64,000 bases of DNA from positions 1-64,000 of the forward strand of contig JABDLJ010000033.1 of NCBI GenBank assembly GCA_013003075.1, in the 5' to 3' direction. This stretch comes from Paracoccaceae bacterium. Lineage in GTDB: Bacteria > Pseudomonadota > Alphaproteobacteria > Rhodobacterales > Rhodobacteraceae. Of the stretch, positions 45,072-54,126 are shown one piece after another (position 1 is the first letter of the stretch; the number at the start of each line of letters is the position of its first letter). A program made the position numbers and the translations under genes. The notes beneath the pieces are model-generated. The model had not been told where the DNA came from and made no database searches. It saw only the letters and a program-made list of their open reading frames with translations.

Positions 45072-46826
45072 TCAGCGGTGCCGACAGATCACATCGACAA
45101 GGGCGGGCTTGCCGGATTTCACGATCTTCAACGCCCGTGCGACCGCAGGTGCGATGTCTTCGGGCGACGCGACCGGTCCTTCGGACCAGACGCCCATGCT
45201 TTTGGCCATCGCCGCGAAGTCCGGCTCGGGTCCGAAAATGTCCATCCCGATATGTGCCTTGTCTTCATCTGTTCCGCGCAGCCGGGCCATGCGGATCTGG
45301 TGATGCCAATCGTTGTAATAGGCGCGGTTGTTGAACATCACCATCAGCAACGGGATGTCGTGTTTGGCCGCCGTCCAAAGCGCGCCTGCATCGTACATCA
45401 GATCGCCGTCAGGCTGGAAGGTCACGACAACCCGGTCGGTGTCCTTATGGGCCAGCGCGACCCCAAGGCCGATCCCGATCTGGGTCGAAGTGCCAAGCCC
45501 CTTGCCCGGATGCCGATGCGGCGCATCGAAGTCCCACAGCTTTCGCGTCCATTGCCGCAATGTTCCGGCGGCAAGCACCCAATCCTCGTCGCGGATGACC
45601 GACCAGACCTCTTCGGCCAGCCGCGCCGGGGTGACCGGGCTGTGATCCCGGTCGACCTTCGCCTCTTGCGCCCAACGCGCGAAAATCGCGTCATGGCGCG
45701 CTGCGATCGCAGCCTTCCGGGCGTCGATCTTGGCCGGCAGCTCTGGATCGGCGGCGATCAGGCGGGATGCAATCTCGGTCATCTGCAACATGGCGAGCCG
45801 TGGATCACCCAGCGCAGACAGGGTCTTGGGCAGATAGCGACCATAGTCGAGCGACCACGAGCCGATGCCGGTCTCATGAAAGCCCACGTCCATCCATTCG
45901 CAGGTATCGGCCAGATAGGACGACATTTCGCGCGTCGTGGAATCGAGCTTCGCCGTGGCCTTCTCCCAGTCCACGACATCCAGAGCGAGGATCACATCGG
46001 CCGTTTTGAGGCTTTCAGTGTCCATTGACAGGGCTTGCGGATGGCGGTTGGGAAAGCACAGCGACGAGTTCACGTCCCAAACCGCAACCCCAAGCGTCTC
46101 GGCCAGGGTGACCAGCTTCTCGAAATTGCCCGGATGGCGGCCGGTGAACTCGGCCATGATCCACGGATGCGAAGCGTAGAGCAGCTTTCGGACAATCGCT
46201 TCGAGCGTGGCGGGATCGGCCGCCATCGGCGCTGGGGCCTTTTCCACTTCCGGCCCCGGGATCGTCACATCGGCGGTCAGCGGCGTCTCCTGCAGCATCG
46301 CATCATAGCAAAGATAGACCGGACCGGCCGGTTCGGTGACCATGGCCGAATAGGCGCGCATGAAGCTGTCGGGCACCCCCTCGATCGCGTGCGGCTGGTA
46401 ATCGAACTTGGTGAAATTGCGAACCGCGTCGCCTTGCGATTGCGCGGTGTGGTGCCAGTCGGATCGCGGCCGGCGCTTGCTTTCGTCCATCGGCCCGGTC
46501 GCGCCCAGGATGAACACCGGCGCGCGGTCCGCGAAGGCATAGTAGATCGCCATCTGGCCGTGCAGGAGCCCCACCAGATCATGCAGGATACATGGCATCG
46601 GCCGGCCCGTCGCCTTGGCGTAGCCATGCGCGATCTGGACGGCGGTCTCCTCGTGCTGACAGACCAGCATCTTGGGGCTGTCGCCGCCGTAGTTGATCAG
46701 ACTGTCGTGAAGGCCCCTGAAACTCGCTCCGGGATTGATGCTGATATACTCGAAGTCATAGGCTTGCAGAAGGTCGACGATGACGTCGGATTGCCATTTG
46801 CGGTACTCGGGGGGCAGGTCGTTCAA
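45072..46826 (-). CDS. Thiamine diphosphate-dependent enzyme (ILVB/benzoylformate decarboxylase group)
   Basis: A 584-residue enzyme of the acetolactate synthase/2-oxoacid decarboxylase superfamily. The catalytic Glu is in CQHEETAVQIAHGYAKATGRP and the ThDP-Mg site is PDGDLMYDAGALWTAA...MFNNRAYYND. The start is TTG at 46826, with AAGGAG seven bases upstream (MNDLPPEYRKW). It likely decarboxylates or carboligates a 2-oxo acid in the island's pathway. It is the last gene of the second minus-strand operon. Confidence 0.88.
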   Translation of the reverse strand: MNDLPPEYRKWQSDVIVDLLQAYDFEYISINPGASFRGLHDSLINYGGDSPKMLVCQHEETAVQIAHGYAKATGRPMPCILHDLVGLLHGQMAIYYAFADRAPVFILGATGPMDESKRRPRSDWHHTAQSQGDAVRNFTKFDYQPHAIEGVPDSFMRAYSAMVTEPAGPVYLCYDAMLQETPLTADVTIPGPEVEKAPAPMAADPATLEAIVRKLLYASHPWIMAEFTGRHPGNFEKLVTLAETLGVAVWDVNSSLCFPNRHPQALSMDTESLKTADVILALDVVDWEKATAKLDSTTREMSSYLADTCEWMDVGFHETGIGSWSLDYGRYLPKTLSALGDPRLAMLQMTEIASRLIAADPELPAKIDARKAAIAARHDAIFARWAQEAKVDRDHSPVTPARLAEEVWSVIRDEDWVLAAGTLRQWTRKLWDFDAPHRHPGKGLGTSTQIGIGLGVALAHKDTDRVVVTFQPDGDLMYDAGALWTAAKHDIPLLMVMFNNRAYYNDWHHQIRMARLRGTDEDKAHIGMDIFGPEPDFAAMAKSMGVWSEGPVASPEDIAPAVARALKIVKSGKPALVDVICRHR

Positions 46827-46857
46827 GCGATGTCTCCTTGGTATTTGGCGGAACCTG

Positions 46858-47376
46858 TCACTGCAAAGGCACCGCAACGCCGTAGCTCGTTATCATCCCC
46901 GCAAGCATCGCAAGCAGGCCGGCGAGGAAGGGCACGGCGGCGGCCGAGACGATCCGTAGCCGCAGGAAGGATGGACCAAGCAGCGGGATTTCATAGATCA
47001 GGATCCGATGCGCGGCGAAGATGCTCCACGAGGTCACGAAAGTCACAAGCGCCGGTGTCGATGCGCCGGACTTGGCGAAGACGGCGGCGATTGCGAAGGC
47101 GATCACCGGTCCTGCGGGAACCAGCAAACCGGTCACTGCGGCGATCGGAATGGCGAGGATCCCCGCATCCTCTCCCAGGAGCCTGGCGATCGCTTCCTTC
47201 GGGATAAGCTGCGCAATGAACCCGGCCGCGACAAGCGCGCAAAGCATCCGTGGAACCAACATGGCGAATTGCTCTATGAAGCGCTGGGTGACGGGGCCGA
47301 AATCTTCGCCCCGGCGCAGCGCCAGACCCAGAAGGCCAAGCAGAAGCGCCAGCAAGACGACAAACCCCGCGTTCAT
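46858..47376 (-). CDS. Half-size permease, YraQ/DUF318-like (second of a pair)
   Basis: A 172-residue hydrophobic protein with about five membrane segments. It contains GLLVPAGPVIAFAIAAVF and SWSIFAAHRILIYEIPLLGP, which align with the corresponding parts of the neighbour encoded at 47373. Each is about half the length of a YraQ/ArsP-type permease, so the two may form a heterodimer. The ATG overlaps the neighbour's stop by four bases. The substrate is unknown. Confidence 0.65.
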   Translation of the reverse strand: MNAGFVVLLALLLGLLGLALRRGEDFGPVTQRFIEQFAMLVPRMLCALVAAGFIAQLIPKEAIARLLGEDAGILAIPIAAVTGLLVPAGPVIAFAIAAVFAKSGASTPALVTFVTSWSIFAAHRILIYEIPLLGPSFLRLRIVSAAAVPFLAGLLAMLAGMITSYGVAVPLQ

Positions 47377-47966
47377 GCCTCACGCTCCGGCGCTTTGGCG
47401 TCCTTGATCTGCAAAGCAAAGGGCAACCGGCGCGCGATCAGGCCTGCAAGGACCGGCAGCAGCAAGCTGACGAGGAACCTCAGGATTGCGAATTCGGACC
47501 CCATGAACGGCACATCCCAGATCAGGATACGCTGCATCCCCAGCGTCGCCCAGGCGGTGATGTAGGCGATCAATGCGCCGCGGTCGGCGCCCGCGGCACC
47601 CATCACGGCAAGCAGTGAATAGGCCGATGACGGGCCGCCGGGCGTGATCGTCCCGGCCACCGTCGCGATGACAAGACCGCGAACGCCCGATTTCCGGCCC
47701 ACCAGAGCCGAGACACGATCGCGCGGCAGCATTACCCAGATCAGCGAGGCGATCGACAACGCAACCAGAACGCGCGGCGCCAGCCCGACAAGCAGCTCGA
47801 CATCCTCGCGCAACGCCAGGGCGACCACGTCCCCGCCCCTGACGGCCCAGCAAATCAGGCCAAATGCGGCGGCGGCTGCGAAAAAACCCCAAAAGCTCCA
47901 TCCGAAGGCCGCGGTGGCGACGCTGCGGCGCCAGCCACGATCCTGGAGGAAAATGAAAGATCGCAC
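47373..47966 (-). CDS. Half-size permease, YraQ/DUF318-like (first of a pair)
   Basis: A 197-residue protein with about five membrane segments, paralogous to the next gene: GTITPGGPSSAYSLLAVMG and AWATLGMQRILIWDVPFMG match its counterparts. The TPGGP motif is seen in DUF318 permeases. The start is GTG at 47966 with a weak ribosome site. It follows the His-tailed protein and metal transporter genes, so metal or organometal movement is possible but unproven. Confidence 0.65.
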   Translation of the reverse strand: MRSFIFLQDRGWRRSVATAAFGWSFWGFFAAAAAFGLICWAVRGGDVVALALREDVELLVGLAPRVLVALSIASLIWVMLPRDRVSALVGRKSGVRGLVIATVAGTITPGGPSSAYSLLAVMGAAGADRGALIAYITAWATLGMQRILIWDVPFMGSEFAILRFLVSLLLPVLAGLIARRLPFALQIKDAKAPEREA

Positions 47967-47984
47967 CTCTGGTCGCCCGATACG

Positions 47985-48386
47985 TCAGTGATGATGGTGA
48001 TGATGATGATGTGCTTGCTCTTCGGCCATCTCTCGCGGCTCGGAGTGGCCGGCGGTCGCGGCCTCGATAACCGCCCGATACAGATCGGCTTCGGGTGGAA
48101 GTTGCCCGGCGAGAAACCCCGCCAGTCGCGCAAGCGCGATGGCTTGCGAGGCCAGCGCGTCGATCATTTCGTCTTCTCCGGCGCGCGCGACATCATTGAG
48201 CGCCTGCGCGAGACCGGTGCGAAATATGCGCTCCATATAGGCCGCGCGCCCATCCGCCTCGGCAAGTCCGGTCGGCGCCTCGCGCGCGGCATCGGGCGCC
48301 GGAAGGCCCATGCGCTTGGTCAATGCGCGCGCCCTTTCCAGCATCTCCTGCCCGATCAGCACATGTTCGTCGATTTCACCGCACAT
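47985..48386 (-). CDS. Small helical protein ending in eight histidines
   Basis: A 133-residue protein, largely alpha-helical, with no signal peptide or membrane segment. The C-terminus is EEQA followed by eight consecutive His and the stop. The His codons are CAT and CAC mixed (CATCATCATCATCACCATCATCAC), so this is a natural tail and not a cloning artefact. Such tails bind Ni, Co or Zn. It lies 15 bases after the UreH/NiCoT-like transporter gene, suggesting delivery or storage of the same metal. The family is not recognised. Confidence 0.8.
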   Translation of the reverse strand: MCGEIDEHVLIGQEMLERARALTKRMGLPAPDAAREAPTGLAEADGRAAYMERIFRTGLAQALNDVARAGEDEMIDALASQAIALARLAGFLAGQLPPEADLYRAVIEAATAGHSEPREMAEEQAHHHHHHHH

Positions 48387-48401
48387 CGTACAAATCCATC
48401 C

Positions 48402-49202
48402 CTATTGTATCGAAACTCCGAGGCCGCCAAGGCTTTCAAGCGTGACGCCGCCGCCCACGAGGACGGCCAGACCGCCGATAGCGACCGCCAGCGACGTCCG
48501 CATCCATGTCGCCCCGCGATTGATAAACGCGAGCGGATAGCTTGCCGCGGCCGTCAGGCAGATCATGCCAAGAATTGACCCAAGCCCGAACAGGGCAAAG
48601 GCGACCATGGCCTGCGACGCGCTTTCCGCGCTGGCCACGATCAGAACCAGAAGCCCCGCAGACCCCGCCGCGCCATGCAAAAGCCCGACCCCGAGCGTCG
48701 GCAACAGCGCGCGCGCGGAATGCATGTGGTCATGCACCGACATCCGGTGATCCTTGTCATCGGTCTTGTGCGAATGCGCATGCAGATGTGTCACGCCATC
48801 ATGTTCGTGAACGTGAATGTGGATGCGCTCGCGCCAGAGCGTCCAGAAGACCCTCAGCCCAAGGAACATGATCATGATCCCGACAGCCAGTTCGAGAGCT
48901 GCGCCCACGCGCTCGGTGATCGTCAGGCCCAGCAGCAGCACGACCGAACAGATCACGAAGAGCGCGGCCGAGTGCCCAAGGCCCCACGCGGCGCCGCGTG
49001 CCACGATGCTGCGGCGGCTGCCGCCCTGCCCTGTCATCGCGGCCACCGCCGCGACGTGGTCCGCGTCGAGCGCGTGCGCAAGGCCGACCGCAAAGCCCAG
49101 CGCGAGGATGGGCAGCGTATACGCCGGGTCAAGCATGCCCGCACCCAGCGCGAGGGCAGGAGACGCCGCTGCGACGGCTCCAAGGGCGACAAGCCACCTC
49201 AT
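48402..49202 (-). CDS. UreH/NiCoT-like nickel-cobalt transporter
   Basis: A 266-residue membrane protein with six to seven helices. The signature HALDADH lies at residues 43-49, followed by GLGHSAALF and the UreH-type block LLHGAAGSAGLLVL. A cytoplasmic or periplasmic loop between helices is very His-rich (HIHVHEHDG, HLHAHSHK, HDHMH). These features are those of nickel/cobalt transporters of the UreH/RcnA group. The ATG overlaps the upstream stop (ATGA). No urease or hydrogenase genes are present, so the metal is probably for an enzyme of this island. Confidence 0.85.
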   Translation of the reverse strand: MRWLVALGAVAAASPALALGAGMLDPAYTLPILALGFAVGLAHALDADHVAAVAAMTGQGGSRRSIVARGAAWGLGHSAALFVICSVVLLLGLTITERVGAALELAVGIMIMFLGLRVFWTLWRERIHIHVHEHDGVTHLHAHSHKTDDKDHRMSVHDHMHSARALLPTLGVGLLHGAAGSAGLLVLIVASAESASQAMVAFALFGLGSILGMICLTAAASYPLAFINRGATWMRTSLAVAIGGLAVLVGGGVTLESLGGLGVSIQ

Positions 49203-49783
49203 GCCCGCAGCGCCATCAGCATCGCGGGGATGTAATCATCGTCATGCGCGACCACGAGGACCCTCGCAAAGCGCCGCATGGAATTGACGACGCGGTCCAG
49301 CGCAACGTCGTTCTGGCCGCGGCCCAGCGCCAGCGCCGCGCACATGATGTTGCGCTCGAAGCACTCGCGCGCAATGACCTCCGCCGCGCCTTCGCTGGAG
49401 CCTTCGGCCGCCAGCAGCACGGCGACATCCGCACCTGCAAGTTCGGCCTGAAGGTCAGCGGCCGTGCCGTCTGGGTGGCTCAGCCGCAAATCTCCGGCAT
49501 GCGTGCTGCCGGGGGCGATGTTGCCGGACGTGGACAGCGTCAAGAAATGCGCGTCATTCCAGGGATCCTCGGTGATGGAATACATCGCCTCCGCCGCCGC
49601 GGGATCAAGCGCGAAGATGCGCGAACTGCGCTGCCGGGAATTGGGGAACTGGATGCGGTACCGCGCCTCCTCTGCCGTTGCCGCGCGCGCGCAGGCTTGC
49701 AGCCCCGTTGGATGATCAATCGGCCCGCGGCCCGCGCGGGTCGCGTTGTCGGCCTCGAACAAGTCGTCGGAATCATGGGGCAT
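49199..49783 (-). CDS. Conserved-looking protein of unknown function
   Basis: A 194-residue soluble protein. The C-terminal half looks like a small Rossmann-type domain (GADVAVLLAAEGSSEGAAEVIAREC, NIMCAALALG, FARVLVVAHDDDYIPAML); the N-terminal half is polar. I do not recognise the family. It is tightly placed: two bases after the Rieske gene and overlapping the metal transporter gene by four bases, so it is likely to work with one of them. Confidence 0.7.
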   Translation of the reverse strand: MPHDSDDLFEADNATRAGRGPIDHPTGLQACARAATAEEARYRIQFPNSRQRSSRIFALDPAAAEAMYSITEDPWNDAHFLTLSTSGNIAPGSTHAGDLRLSHPDGTAADLQAELAGADVAVLLAAEGSSEGAAEVIARECFERNIMCAALALGRGQNDVALDRVVNSMRRFARVLVVAHDDDYIPAMLMALRA

Positions 49784-49785
49784 CG

Positions 49786-51072
49786 TCAGACCGAGGTTTG
49801 CTTGACGCCCGGCCGCGCCGTCAGGTCTTCCTTCATCGCATCCTTGAACGGCTGGTCCGGCGGCAGCACGCGCGCCGCGGAACGGATCTTCTGATGCTCC
49901 GGATCACGTCCCGGCGGCATCACGCCCTTGTCGCGAAGCGCAATCACGGCCTTGCGCAGACGATGTCGCGCCATGATGATGCCATTGTCGGTGGACACCA
50001 GGTTTTCCTTGGTCCGGTCGACGATCGGCCCCATGCTTTCCTGCAGGCTCGCGTCCTGCATCGCGATACCCCAGATGCCCGAATAGCTCTCTCCGCTTTT
50101 CTGGGCCTCGCGGTCCATCATGTAGTCGTTGTCCTTGTTCTGCAGCGGGCGGAACGAACCGGGGACATACTTGTTGTGCACACCGTATCCATCCATCATC
50201 GCCTGGCGCTCTTTGTCGGTCAGAGCGCGCGTCGGGTGATAATCGAAAGACCACGCCCAGCAATTGTGGTCATCGATGGGTATCCAGAAATGCCCGTGCA
50301 TCGGGTGGTCGCCGCGCGGCGGCACCATCGTGAAGGACGGCATGATCCAGGGTGTGATACGCCAGTAGTAGTGGTCTTCCTCGGCCATCCGGCGTGCGCC
50401 GATATGAAGCCCGCCATCGGATTCCACGACTTCGAAGACCGGCTTCTTGTCGTTCTCGTTGTACTGGTTACCCTTGGCGCCCTTGAACAGCGGATCGGAC
50501 TTCAAGCCGCCCGAATGCAGGAACGACACGTGGCTGGAATCGATCCCGCCCTCCATCGCCTGAAGCCAGTTGCATTCCTGCCAGCGCTTCGAGGTATAGG
50601 TCTGCTCCGGCGGCACGGTGGCGAATTCCCAGATCGGCTCGGGCGGCCGGTTTTCCTTGTCGCCCATATGGGTCCAAAGCACGTCACCGACCTTGATCAG
50701 CGGATAACCCTTCAGCTTGATCTTCTCGCAAAAGCCCGATTCCTCGGGTTCGGACGGCACTTCGATACACTGCCCGGTATAGTCGTATTTCCAGCCGTGG
50801 TAGGGACATCGAAGCCCCTCTTCTTCGTTCCGGCCGAACCACAGGGACACGCCGCGATGGGCGCAGAACTCGTCGATCAGACCGTAGCGCCCCTTGGAGT
50901 CGCGGAATGCGATCATCCGCTCTCCCAGAAGTTTTACCCGTACGGGCGGGCAATCGTCCTCGGGCAGCTCTTTGGACAGCAGCGCCGGGATCCAGTAGTG
51001 CCGGAACATCTCGCCCATCGGCTTGCCGGAATCGGTTTCGGTCAGAAGCTCGTTGATTTCTTTACGAAGCAT
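49786..51072 (-). CDS. Rieske non-haem iron oxygenase, phthalate dioxygenase-like
   Basis: A 428-residue oxygenase subunit. The Rieske [2Fe-2S] ligands are in CAHRG and CPYHGW (C-x-H-x16-C-x2-H) in the first 100 residues. The mononuclear iron region is GGIDSSHVSFLHSG, which is of the phthalate 4,5-dioxygenase/vanillate demethylase type (homotrimer without beta subunit). It hydroxylates an aromatic acid with electrons from a reductase; a matching reductase is encoded at 55020. The substrate is not certain, but phthalate-like acids fit the neighbours. Confidence 0.9.
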   Translation of the reverse strand: MLRKEINELLTETDSGKPMGEMFRHYWIPALLSKELPEDDCPPVRVKLLGERMIAFRDSKGRYGLIDEFCAHRGVSLWFGRNEEEGLRCPYHGWKYDYTGQCIEVPSEPEESGFCEKIKLKGYPLIKVGDVLWTHMGDKENRPPEPIWEFATVPPEQTYTSKRWQECNWLQAMEGGIDSSHVSFLHSGGLKSDPLFKGAKGNQYNENDKKPVFEVVESDGGLHIGARRMAEEDHYYWRITPWIMPSFTMVPPRGDHPMHGHFWIPIDDHNCWAWSFDYHPTRALTDKERQAMMDGYGVHNKYVPGSFRPLQNKDNDYMMDREAQKSGESYSGIWGIAMQDASLQESMGPIVDRTKENLVSTDNGIIMARHRLRKAVIALRDKGVMPPGRDPEHQKIRSAARVLPPDQPFKDAMKEDLTARPGVKQTSV

Positions 51073-51121
51073 GATCTCTGTCTCCGTCTGAACAGGGGTG
51101 CGTCTGCACCCGGTGGTGCCG

Positions 51122-52249
51122 TTACGCCGTCTCGCCTGGCTTTGGCGGCAGGTCCGGCGCTTCAGCCTCGTAGGCCGGCGTCATTTGCGAACTCAGCCCG
51201 TTTTCGGCCAATGCGTCTGCGAACATGGTACGGACTGCATCGGTTTCGTCAGCGTAGTCAATCTGATCGCCACCGATCCGTGTCGAAATCCACGCTTTCG
51301 GCACGCCCTGCTCGTTGCGGATCGCCACGCCTTCATATTTGAAGGCCAGATAGCGCGCCGGCGTGGTGCCGGTGTTGAAGTGCTGGTGCCACCACAGGTT
51401 CGGCGGCACGACCATCGCGCCGGGCTTCCAGTCATAGCGCTTCGGCTCTGCGTTTTCGGGCCACATCAGCGAATAGCCCTCGCCAGACAGTATGATCACA
51501 TGCGCCCCCGGCCCGTGACGGTGACACTTCTTGTACGTCCCCACCGGGAACTGGCTGATATGGCTGTTGAGAGAGGACTTGGCAAGCTGGAAGCGGATAT
51601 GTCCGCCGCCCGCACCGCGTTCGCCCGCCTCGATCAGCGGCAGATTGACGGCGTCATGGACGAAGTTGGTCTCCATAAGCAGGCCGTTCTGTTGTCCCGA
51701 TTCCGCGAAATAGTCCGGCTCGCCGCTGAAGCGGCCCTTGAAATCGTAGGTCGTCCCGAACACGAACTCGGGATCTTCGAAGACGTTCAGAAGCGGCGGC
51801 ATATTGGTCACGGCCACGTAGCGCGCCGGCTTGTCGCCCTGCCCGTTGAAATGCTGGTGATGGGCATTCAGCGGGATGCCGAAGATCGATCCCGGCCCCC
51901 ACTCGAAGCTGACCCGATGACCGCTGTCGTCCCAGACCACCGTCGAGCCGCGCCCGGACAGGATCAGGACCGTCTCTTCGAACAATTGCCGATGCGGCGC
52001 AAGCTCACCGCCTGCGGGGATCTCCATCACGTAGCAATCGTTCGTGGTCCGCGAGGCATCGTGGTTCAGAAAGACGGCACTGCCGCCCCGCCGCGCCCAG
52101 GGCTTCAACTCGATCTCATGCAGCGACGGCACGTAGTTGCCGTTCATGATCTCCAGCCCCTCGGACGCGATGAAGCGCGTGTAGGGCGTCTCTTTTTCGG
52201 TCTTGAACTTGGCAGCAAGCTGTTCCGATACGACAGCGCGGGTATTCAT
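51122..52249 (-). CDS. Bicupin protein
   Basis: A 375-residue protein with two cupin barrels. The first has LAPHRQLFEETVLILSGRG and GIPLNAHHQHFNG, the second KKCHRHGPGAHVIILSGEG and VPPNLWWHQHFN. Both appear able to bind metal. Such bicupins include gentisate-type ring-cleavage dioxygenases and quercetinases. A GGGAGG site precedes the ATG. It heads the second minus-strand operon, 49 bases before the Rieske gene. A ring-opening role is possible, unproven. Confidence 0.82.
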   Translation of the reverse strand: MNTRAVVSEQLAAKFKTEKETPYTRFIASEGLEIMNGNYVPSLHEIELKPWARRGGSAVFLNHDASRTTNDCYVMEIPAGGELAPHRQLFEETVLILSGRGSTVVWDDSGHRVSFEWGPGSIFGIPLNAHHQHFNGQGDKPARYVAVTNMPPLLNVFEDPEFVFGTTYDFKGRFSGEPDYFAESGQQNGLLMETNFVHDAVNLPLIEAGERGAGGGHIRFQLAKSSLNSHISQFPVGTYKKCHRHGPGAHVIILSGEGYSLMWPENAEPKRYDWKPGAMVVPPNLWWHQHFNTGTTPARYLAFKYEGVAIRNEQGVPKAWISTRIGGDQIDYADETDAVRTMFADALAENGLSSQMTPAYEAEAPDLPPKPGETA

Positions 52250-52324
52250 GGCTTACCTCCCGACGGCCACGCATCAGATCGCGCCCGACTTTTTTCATTG
52301 TGGCGAGATTACGATCCGTCTAAG

Positions 52325-52360
52325 GTTCCGTCAATGGACCGGCGGTCCGCATAGAGGAAC
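52325..52360. promoter_or_regulatory. Two inverted repeats, candidate IclR operators (site C)
   Basis: GGTCCGCATAGAGGAAC at 52344-52360 has the 17 bp form of the shared motif. A second, 16 bp version, GTTCCGTCAATGGACC, lies at 52325-52340. Both sit in the divergent promoter between the bicupin operon and the EutA-like gene. Confidence 0.6.
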
Positions 52361-52366
52361 GCTACT

Positions 52367-54112
52367 GTGCCCAACGCGAAAAAGCCCCCCAAGCATACGA
52401 TAGATGACCACATGTTCGGAGACTTCTTCGCGCATGAACATGGGCCGGACGCGGATCACGACCACGACGACATCGACCCCGGACCGCTGGAAGAAAACCC
52501 GATTTGGCTAAGGGACAATGTCGCGCTGACGTCGGTTGGGATCGACATCGGCTCTTCGGGGACGCAGGTCATATTCTCGACCATCCATCTGCAGCGCAAA
52601 TCCGACAGCCACGCGTCCCGGTTCGTCATCGTCGACAGACAGACAGCCTACGAGTCGCCGATCCGGTTCACGCCCTTCGCCAGCGACACCGAGATCGACG
52701 CCCAGGCGCTTGGCCGGATCATCGACGAAGCCTATGCCGGCGCGAACATTCGCGCCAGGGACATCGACACCGGCGTGGTCATTCTGACAGGCGAGGCGCT
52801 GCGGCGCGAGAATGCCGAGGCGATCGCCGGAATCGTCGCCGATCGGGGCGGCGACTTTCTGACGGCGACCGCCGGCAACCACATGGAGGCGATGCTGGCC
52901 GCTTTCGGATCCGGCGCAGCAAAGCTCAGCCACGTGCGGCAAGGGCGCATCCTCAATATCGACATCGGCGGCGGCACCACCAAGCTTGCGCTTGCGGACC
53001 GGGGCGAGGTGATCTGGACCGCCGCTCTGCACGCCGGCGGGCGGCTCATCGCCACCGAAGCGGGCAAGGTGTCCCGGATGGAACCGACAGGCATGCACTT
53101 CGCCAACCGCGCAGGTGTCGAGCTTGCGATCGGGGCGGCAGTGAAGGCGGAGGAATTGCAGGATATCGCCGCGGTCATCGCCGATATTCTGGTGCGCGCG
53201 GTGACAGAGCGGCCGCCCAAGCCCGATGTCGCCGAGCTGTTCCTGACGGAGATCCCGCAAGATTTCGCCGGCATCGAGAGCGTGGTCTTTTCCGGCGGCG
53301 TGGGCGCCTATGTCAGCGGTCAGGAAAGCCGCGATTTCGGGGATCTGGGCTATCCTCTGGGCGCGATCCTGCGCACGCGCGCAGAAAGCGGCGATTTCGG
53401 CGCTCCGATGATCGCGGGCGGATCGGCCATTCGCGCGACGGCGCTTGGCGCCTCGGAATATTCCGTGCAGCTTTCGGGGCAGACCAGCACCGTAACCGCC
53501 CCCGGGCGCAGCCTTCCGCGACGCAACATGCAGGTGCTCAAACCGCAGATCGACCTCTCGGCAGAGCCGGACGCCCCGCTCATCGCGACGGCGATACGCG
53601 ACCATTACGAGGCCTTCGACCTCGATCCCGACACCCAGGAAACGGTTCTGGCGCTCGAATTTCATGGCGCGCCGGGGTATCGGCGCATCCGAACCATCGC
53701 CGACGGGATCGTACACGCCCTGTCCGGGCGCATCGCCGCCGGCGCAGGGCTTTACGTGATGATCGACGGGGACATCGCGCAGACGCTCGGCGGCATCCTG
53801 CGCGATGAACTCGGCCTTGCCAACGATCTGCTGATCCTCGACGGCATCAGCCTGCGCGATTTCGACTACATCGATCTCGGCAAGATCCGGCTTCCGTCGT
53901 TCACGGTCCCGGTGACGGTCAAGTCGCTCCTGTTCTCGGACGACCCCCGCGGGCCGCGCCGTCAGGAGAAGATCCAGTTCACGCCGCCGGGCCAGGCCCT
54001 CCACCAGCACCATGGCCATCACCATCACCATCATCACGGCGACCATCATCACACGCACTCCCATGGCCACAGTCAGCGCCGCCCGGCCGACGACAGCAAC
54101 GCGGAAGGTTGA
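52367..54112 (+). CDS. EutA-like ASKHA ATPase with His-rich N- and C-termini
   Basis: A 581-residue protein similar to EutA, the factor that reactivates adenosylcobalamin-dependent ethanolamine ammonia-lyase. The actin/Hsp70-type nucleotide sites are VGIDIGSSGTQ near residue 57, NIDIGGGTTKLAL and FSGGVGAYV. The N-terminus has an His/Asp cluster (HEHGPDADHDHDD) and the C-terminal 30 residues contain about 18 His. No ethanolamine ammonia-lyase genes are here, so its client is unknown. The start is GTG, six bases after operator C, with no ribosome site; an ATG at 52412 is an alternative. Confidence 0.82.
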   Translation: MPNAKKPPKHTIDDHMFGDFFAHEHGPDADHDHDDIDPGPLEENPIWLRDNVALTSVGIDIGSSGTQVIFSTIHLQRKSDSHASRFVIVDRQTAYESPIRFTPFASDTEIDAQALGRIIDEAYAGANIRARDIDTGVVILTGEALRRENAEAIAGIVADRGGDFLTATAGNHMEAMLAAFGSGAAKLSHVRQGRILNIDIGGGTTKLALADRGEVIWTAALHAGGRLIATEAGKVSRMEPTGMHFANRAGVELAIGAAVKAEELQDIAAVIADILVRAVTERPPKPDVAELFLTEIPQDFAGIESVVFSGGVGAYVSGQESRDFGDLGYPLGAILRTRAESGDFGAPMIAGGSAIRATALGASEYSVQLSGQTSTVTAPGRSLPRRNMQVLKPQIDLSAEPDAPLIATAIRDHYEAFDLDPDTQETVLALEFHGAPGYRRIRTIADGIVHALSGRIAAGAGLYVMIDGDIAQTLGGILRDELGLANDLLILDGISLRDFDYIDLGKIRLPSFTVPVTVKSLLFSDDPRGPRRQEKIQFTPPGQALHQHHGHHHHHHHGDHHHTHSHGHSQRRPADDSNAEG

Positions 54113-54126
54113 CAGACGCAATGGGC

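Noticed and set aside
46849-46853. A GGAAC half-site upstream of the ThDP gene as another IclR operator
   Set aside because: The matching GTTCC half is missing at the 17 bp spacing and the position is inside an operon.
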